Shown here piece by piece: positions 58,441 through 64,000 of a stretch of DNA of 64,000 nucleotides. A model generated the notes under the pieces. It had not been told where the DNA came from. It made no database searches and saw only the letters and a program-made list of their open reading frames with translations. Within the stretch, counting starts at the first letter, position 1. Each line of letters starts with the position of its first letter. This DNA comes from Rhodocollybia butyracea (Eukaryota; Basidiomycota; Agaricomycetes; Agaricales; Omphalotaceae): positions 59,246-123,245 of the forward strand of contig JADNRY010000192.1 of NCBI GenBank assembly GCA_015501585.1. The letters run 5' to 3'. A program made the position numbers and the translations under genes.

Positions 58441-60357
58441 ATGAGTTATGGACCCGTGAGACCAGCAGACGATTCTCACCAAGGCTTTCTTGACGAGGAA
58501 CGCTTCTCTGATAGCGAGTATGACCCATATAGGCCTGAAGTTGAGAGAACCGCAGACAGTGATCTGAAGCATCATTCAACATCGCCTTCAGGTTCTGGTT
58601 CAAACTGGTTCTCCATTCTCGCAATTGTCGGAGGGTTACTTGCTGGGATCATAGTTATGATTTGCAACCACATCTTCTTTGCCTTCCTGGATGGAAGGCG
58701 TTCGGATCTGTATTCTCAGTTTTGGATCACAACTGCAAAGAACATAGTTCCCCAAGTAGCGCATGTTGCCCTTGGGGTGTCAATGAGCTGTAGCTTAACG
58801 CATGCGGTATGCTTTATTGCTCGTTACTTACCTTGATCTTATAACAAAATATGCAGGTTTGGTACCACGTCGGGCGTCGCTCACATACGCTACCCGAGCT
58901 CGATCGCTTGTTTCAAGCTCTCCAGCATCCCATCTCTACTCAGTGTCACTTTTAGCCGCCAGGTCTTCTTTACTCTACCTCTCATCGTGATTGCAGTCAT
59001 TAACCTGTCCCTCGCCCTGATTGGTGTGCTTGTTCCCGGAGCACTCACCATCGAAAGCGGTACCATTACATCCACAATTGGTCCGGTCCCTTCTGTGGAT
59101 CTATCTTCCATGTATCCAGTCAGTGTTGCCAACATGAATGCAGCTTCCGACTACATGGCACCATCGACTCTGTTTAAACAAGCTATCTACGTAGCTGCTA
59201 CAACCGATGTTGCACCTGGATGGGCTGCACCCGAGGGAGAGTGCGTCTCGGCATTGAGTTGCTCTTACACATTTAATTATACTGCCCCCGCCCTCCGATG
59301 TACCGACCTTTCACCAGAGGACATAGGTAATGGCACTGACCCTGGTGACGGAACAACCGTGCTAATCAATCTCGATAACTGGGAGTGGCTCGACGTTCAG
59401 AACTTTGTCGGGACTTACAACGCCACCTCAAATCTCAATCGGACAGGGGATGTGCCTTGGAATGTTTGGGAAGACACCTCCATTTATGATTTAACGATTG
59501 CTTGTAATCCCCACTTTGGTGTTTATAACCCTCTGGCATTGCAAGACTCAGAACTCACTCCTGTAGGCTCAACATGCACCTTTTGGAATGCGACGTACTC
59601 TGCCACAACCGCATTTGTCAATAACACCCAAAGCACTTCCTCGCAGATACTCTCGTACAATTCCCCCCTCTCGCCTTCGAACTGCTCGATCGACGCATGC
59701 CCCAGCAACTGGGTTGAGGTCATCCCCATCGTTTCTCCTGACGCCAACTTTGCCATGGCGAGTCGGGCCATGGCCGAAACCTTTGTTGATTTGTTCTTGG
59801 GGAACTTGACTTACTTTGTTCAGACCGCGACCTTCTTTGATGCGGGAGAAACAACGTCTGCACAGTACACCCCACTTTTCTCTGTCAACAGCTCGGCAGC
59901 CAGCTGGTCATTCGATTTGACCGCTCCCTCTGGTAATTTAAGCCGAGGACTCACAGATCTCTTCACCAACGCCACCCTTGCCTTCATCTCCATCGCTTCC
60001 AACCTGACATATCCTTCATCACCGGCCCCCACCACTCTCGCGAAAATGGAAATTTTGCCTTCGTATAACCAATACCACTACATCGTTTGGAAGCTCTGGT
60101 TGATCTATGGGTTGGCTGTATTAGCTGTCAGCATTGCGGCGGTTTATGGGATATGGTGCATGAGAGTGGATGTTCATCCAAGCAGTATGGACTTTTCGGA
60201 GATGGTGGCTGCGACAGGGCAAATGGATGTGGATTTCGCATTGATAAAGAACGAGGGTGCTTGGAGATTCCAGTATTGTGGAGAAAATAAGGCTATGGAT
60301 GCTTTCGGGGAGAAGAACAACACGATACTGCGGAAGGTATTCAGAGCGCCAAACTGA
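58441..60357 (+). CDS. four-helix membrane protein with large extracellular domain (one-base frameshift)
   Basis: This fungal membrane family has no known function. Exon 1 starts MSYGPVRPADDSHQGFLDEE, with helix 1 (WFSILAIVGGLLAGIIVMIC) and helix 2 (IVPQVAHVALGVSMSC). An intron at 58807-58856 follows, then VWYHVGRRSHTLPELDRLF. Here the frame breaks: TTGTTTCAAG would need to be TTGTTCAAG to continue as KLSSIPSLLSVTFSRQVFF. After that the frame is open to the end: helix 3 (PLIVIAVINLSLALIGVLV), a roughly 330-residue Cys- and Asn-glycosylation-site-rich extracellular domain, helix 4 (WLIYGLAVLAVSIAAVYGI) and a C-tail ending VFRAPN. It may be a recent pseudogene or carry a single-base sequence error. 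Fragments occur at 45850, 47440 and 52488. Confidence 0.7.
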
Positions 60358-61424
60358 ACGCAGGGTACAATGTGTGGTGACTTCGCCGCTACTAATATTT
60401 ATTGTTAAGGATCAAGCTTACGCTCAGTGTGCAGTATTTTCCTTTCTTTCTCTGGAAGTCAGGAGTCCAGATCTCATGTGCAGGGGGTTGTCGGACATGG
60501 CACAAGGTACCTGCGAGATATACAGCATAAGATCTGAAATAACCAAAAAGGCGGGGTCTAGGTGCATTAACCTATATAGTAGCAATAGAGATAACGCAAT
60601 TCAATCACAAACGAACATACCTATAAACCTAGCAACACATTCTTCTCACCCCTCACAGTATCAGGAGGTGCATTCGAAAAGTAGATATGCTTGATCCCAG
60701 TCTCGTGCAGCAAGCCGGGTATGTGTATAAGAGGGCAGCCTCAGACCAGATATCCCGTCTCCGGAGTGGCAAGTTGTTTATAGATTCGACAATCAGACTC
60801 TGCAAGCCAACTCGAGTGCTTCAGACTTCAAGAAGTTGACACAGTTTTCAATGATGGCTTTGGAGATCTACAGCGCTGCACATATGCCGTTCACTGTTTT
60901 AAACATCGGTGACTCGCGTATTAGATGGCGGCGGACAGCTAAAGTCTAGTAAAGATCAGCGTCTTTCTCGCTGGGGACAAAGAGTGTATTAGAAGACCCG
61001 TTGTGCTTACGCGTAAGCTCCATCGTATACTCAGACGCGTCCTGGGCTGGCCTGGCGTGTGACGCGTGCAGTGAAGAAGCTTGAAGACCGCGTCAATTGT
61101 CAGAGATTAGATCGATTAGATAGCAAACGCCAAGTTTAGTTTAGCGCCAGTTCTCACGGTTGGCCTTTTTATCCATCTCATCCATCACCCACTCGTTTCT
61201 TCTCTTCACTCTTTTGCACCCGTCCCTCTTGCAGTGAATCTTTTGAGATTTTTCAGGCTTTCAACGATCCATTGATAAATAATCTCAAATAACAGCATTT
61301 ACAGGTTTATGAGAGAAAGAGCGTAGGAACAAGACGGTGCAAATAACAGAAATAGCCTGCAAACACGAAGAACTGGCACATAGAGAAATGAGGGGAATTT
61401 CGGGAAGATGTGGACTTGGGTTGT
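60358..61424. other. intergenic, nothing recognised
   Basis: This is the 3' flank of the membrane gene. At 61144-61161 it holds the block GCGCCAGTTCTCACGGTT, also present at 53889. Confidence 0.45.
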
Positions 61425-62537
61425 TTACTTCTTCTCTCGGCGTATACACACCCTCTTCGTCAGAGAGTGATCAACTGAAAGTGTCACCGATGGTCTCTTC
61501 GCGCCCTTGTGGAATGACGGTGCGTGTTGCGTTGGTCTTCCAGTGGTTGGGAACTTACGAAGACGACTGGGATGAACGATAGGTTCTCGGTCATCACGCA
61601 TGACCTCGGTTGTGAAGTAGTCTGGTACAACGGAAGAAGAATCGGCGACAGACTCGAACTCGGGTGCAGATTCGGAATGACCGAACTGGGGTTGCAGCGA
61701 CAACGATGGCAGGTTTACGGGATGCTGCTCGGTGAATCGCGTCTGCTGTGTGTAATATTTGAAGTTGTATTTTTTATCCTGGAAAATACAACTTTGAATA
61801 TTAGGTGCTGTGGATGAGAGGCACTTAGGGACATACCGTTGGATGCGGACGGAAGCGGGATTCAGACTCTGGAGACGACCGACAGTCGCTCTCTAGTGTG
61901 GAATGGTTACGGATTTCCGGTGACGGGAATGTTTTCAGATTTGGATACTCGGACAGAGGTGACAGCGTTCGATGGGGTAAAGTGCTAGGAGCTTTTGAAA
62001 GAGGAACGATATTGTAGACTTCTATCAGCTCCGTGTCCCGCAAAATAGGCGTTGTAGACTCCAATGTCCAGCACGGAGAAGATGGAACTGGGGGCAAGGC
62101 CAGTAGATCTGACTCCAGTGGCGAAAGCAGACCCGAATCATGCTCGCCCGACTTGGATGTTGCTGATTCCAATTGTAAATCAAGGCCCAGGAGCGGCCTT
62201 CCCTTGGAGATACCGTCCGCCATCCACCAACGTGTTCCTAGGCTCGAATTCTGTTCCGGAAACTGTACGGTTGCTTCCAGTGGGCGTGGTGGGCCCTGCA
62301 AACATGGATATTCATGGTATTGACGCCCCACAAGCATCTCTAATCCTGCAACCTAATCGATATGCCAATCAGCATTCTTTTTTTACGACAACGCAAGCAA
62401 GTGCGTACGTCTAGTGCATAGTTGGCGCTGACAGCCTTCGACCGGTCATATGTGGGCGTCGTTGGCAAAGACAAAGAATCGAGACGGCCAGAGCGCGGCG
62501 AGTCTGAAGCAGTACATGGGCTGGCAATGTAGACCAT
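61425..62537 (-). CDS. unknown Ser/Pro-rich protein
   Basis: I do not recognise this protein. Three exons join cleanly. The first is MVYIASPCTASDSPRSGRLD through SANYALD. After an intron (about 62353-62408) comes VAGLEMLVGRQYHEYPCLQ, a Pro/Ser-rich region with WTLESTTPILRDTELIEVYN and a run to RFRPHPT. After a second intron (about 61762-61819) follow DKKYNFKYYTQQTRFTEQHP, FESVADSSSVVPDYFTTEV and a basic C-terminus KRVCIRREKK. The product is about 300 residues, largely disordered by composition, without signal peptide or membrane helix. Its third exon was copied to 53890-54130. The true start could lie further upstream. Confidence 0.55.
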
Positions 62538-63575
62538 CGTTGTTGGAGGCTAGCAATATATGCGTGGTGATATATTATACGGGTAGAGTTCGGAAGATGG
62601 GCAGAGGCAAAATTCGGAAGCGAGGTAGGGACTCAAGTGCCCCGTACTGCTTTATACGCTTGGACCAGATGGTATGTAGCCTGATGTGGTTCTAATTTTG
62701 TGGGTTTTTCGGATGACGCATCTAAACACGGTGCAGCCACGACGTCCAGCTAGCATTATGATTGCTTACACTGCGTCTCTGATAGATCTAGTTCTCCATG
62801 AACTCGAACGTTGATATTCTATCCAACACGCCTATTCAACACACCTCTTCTACACACACCTATCCAACACACCTATCCAACACACAATCCTTCATTTCTT
62901 GTTCATTCTCTCCAAAAGAATCGTGTTGACACGAGAGGTTTTACAATGCGGAAAGCAGCGTGTTATATTCATGGTTGTGGGTCCACTAATAATAACAACG
63001 CGTTTCGAGTCTACAGTTCATATCTGAGCTTGGAAGTTTAGAATGAAGGACTGTTGTCCCCCGTTGTGGTTGCTCCCCTACTTCTATTCCGCTTGGCCCA
63101 GAACTTCAAAGGCGACATATGAAAAGGGACTAGCAACAACGTGTTCATATCAATATACCGCAAGATATACGTATCCGTTTCTCATCTGTTCGTTTGTACA
63201 TGACGAAGCTCGAAGCATGCATACAGGACTAGGAAGAATGCGAGTTCACGGCAAATCTAAATCAAATGTGTGCTCAAAGTCTCGGAGAATCTCGGTTCTT
63301 GGAAGCTTTCGGCGAGCTATTACTAGTAGGTATAATAGATGCTAGCGAAGTCTAGGTAAGTACTTACTATTTTTCGGCATATGCTCCACACGTTACACCG
63401 ACACTGTTTCGAACACTTCACTTGGGGCCCGGGGTGTAGAAAATATTAGAAAGTAGAGACCCTCGTTGTTGATTCTCAATTAATCCATTGAGTCTATTCA
63501 CAAGTACAGATTGTGTTCTATTCTACAAGATACCACAGATTTACAAATTTACATACTCTATAATACATAGTTTGT
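62538..63575. other. intergenic with a short tandem repeat
   Basis: Small open frames near 62811-63345 show no family features. A degenerate repeat of about 13 bases lies at 62820-62888. The rest is unassigned. Confidence 0.45.
62820..62888. repeat. degenerate short tandem repeat, CCAACACACCTAT type
   Basis: Five to six imperfect units of about 11-13 bases occur in a row. The two best-matched units are adjacent near 62862-62886. There is no coding role. Confidence 0.65.
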
Positions 63576-64000
63576 TTAACTTATAGGGAAACTGAATCTG
63601 ATTCCCGAAATCTCTGTATAATCAGCCCGAGCATAGATACCCGTTTCTGCAGCTTCGTGTAGATTGAGGATCATCCGCGACGTAAGGGTTACGGACAGAC
63701 TATGCTATATCATTAGCGCGAATATTGTAGAGTATGCCGTGGCGTACCATCCCACCAAAGGAGTAAAAACTCCTTGCAAAGGCTGAGACAGCATGAGCGT
63801 TATTGCGTGAGCAAGTTACAGGAGGTAAGACGTACACTGTGAACCTGGTAGGCAAACCAACCCCACGAGTCAATTATGCAAGACAACGACTTGGCGAGTA
63901 GGCTCACCTCAAGGGAAACGATATTTGCCACGTTTGACAACGTCACTACTCTAATTATTATCGCTTGAGTTAATTCGTCGACTCATTCAGACTAGAATAA
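63576..64000 (-). CDS. DUF6533-type membrane protein, 3' part (continues past window end)
   Basis: This is the inverted second copy of the gene at 54414-56021, containing only its last exons. The segment GVFTPLVGC joins, over an intron of about 48 bp, to LSVTLTSRMILNLHEAAETG and ends SFPIS. The protein frame is kept although introns have diverged, so the copy may be functional. The upstream exons lie beyond the end of the window. Confidence 0.65.

Noticed and set aside
1..64000. tRNA, rRNA, CRISPR, viral or prokaryotic features
   Set aside because: None were seen by eye. The gene structure is that of a eukaryotic chromosome with short introns. A tRNAscan or Infernal run would settle small RNAs.

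Overview
The window is fungal nuclear DNA, almost certainly from an Agaricomycete (mushroom-forming basidiomycete). Genes are broken by many short introns of about 45-70 bp, both strands are coding, and several families are typical of Agaricomycetes: a DUF6533-type seven-helix membrane protein, MYND-finger and BTB/POZ families, small F-box proteins, and a recurring unnamed family with the motif LYLVTGCDK. The species cannot be named from the sequence. I see no rRNA, tRNA, CRISPR array or replication origin. All exon joins are hand-derived and need RNA evidence.

Layout. From 0.2 to 8.2 kb are a laccase-like multicopper oxidase (-), a secreted phospholipase C-type phosphoesterase (+) flanked by two diverged direct repeats, and a MYND-finger gene (+) with a duplicated exon. 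From 9 to 16 kb is a tandem pair of MFS sugar transporters (-) with a shared promoter motif. From 16.6 to 25.7 kb lies the conserved core: autophagy scaffold ATG11 (-) and a DHTKD1-type 2-oxoadipate dehydrogenase E1 (-). From 25.5 to 34 kb is a segmental duplication in which a piece of the DHTKD1 5' end and a gene of the LYLVTGCDK family have been copied. One copy is intact; the other is a pseudogene carrying a CACTA-type foldback transposon. From 34.5 to 36.1 kb is an SRPK-like kinase interrupted by a palindromic TA-flanked MITE.

From 36.5 to 43.6 kb are two copies of a roughly 3-kb unit, each holding a small secreted-protein gene. The first is frameshifted. The second is intact and contains a run of 47 C's whose length decides the C-terminal reading frame. 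From 43.7 to 47.6 kb are three BTB/POZ copies (two intact, one broken), the second and third followed by a stump of a four-helix membrane protein gene whose fuller copy sits at 58.4-60.4 kb. From 48.8 to 64 kb are a THEM6-like thioesterase-fold protein, two F-box genes, an F-box pseudogene, a DUF6533 membrane protein with a second inverted copy running off the window end, and an unknown Ser/Pro-rich gene whose 3' part has been copied in front of the second F-box gene.

Overall, a conserved housekeeping block (ATG11, DHTKD1) is bordered on the high-coordinate side by a birth-and-death region of lineage-specific duplicates, pseudogene stumps and non-autonomous transposons. I found no evidence for a wholly new enzymatic system. 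The most notable signals are the poly-C tract in the secreted gene, three GC-AG introns sharing the donor GCAAGT, the duplicated and potentially mutually exclusive exon in the MYND gene, and two transposon insertions whose removal rejoins a recognisable coding sequence.
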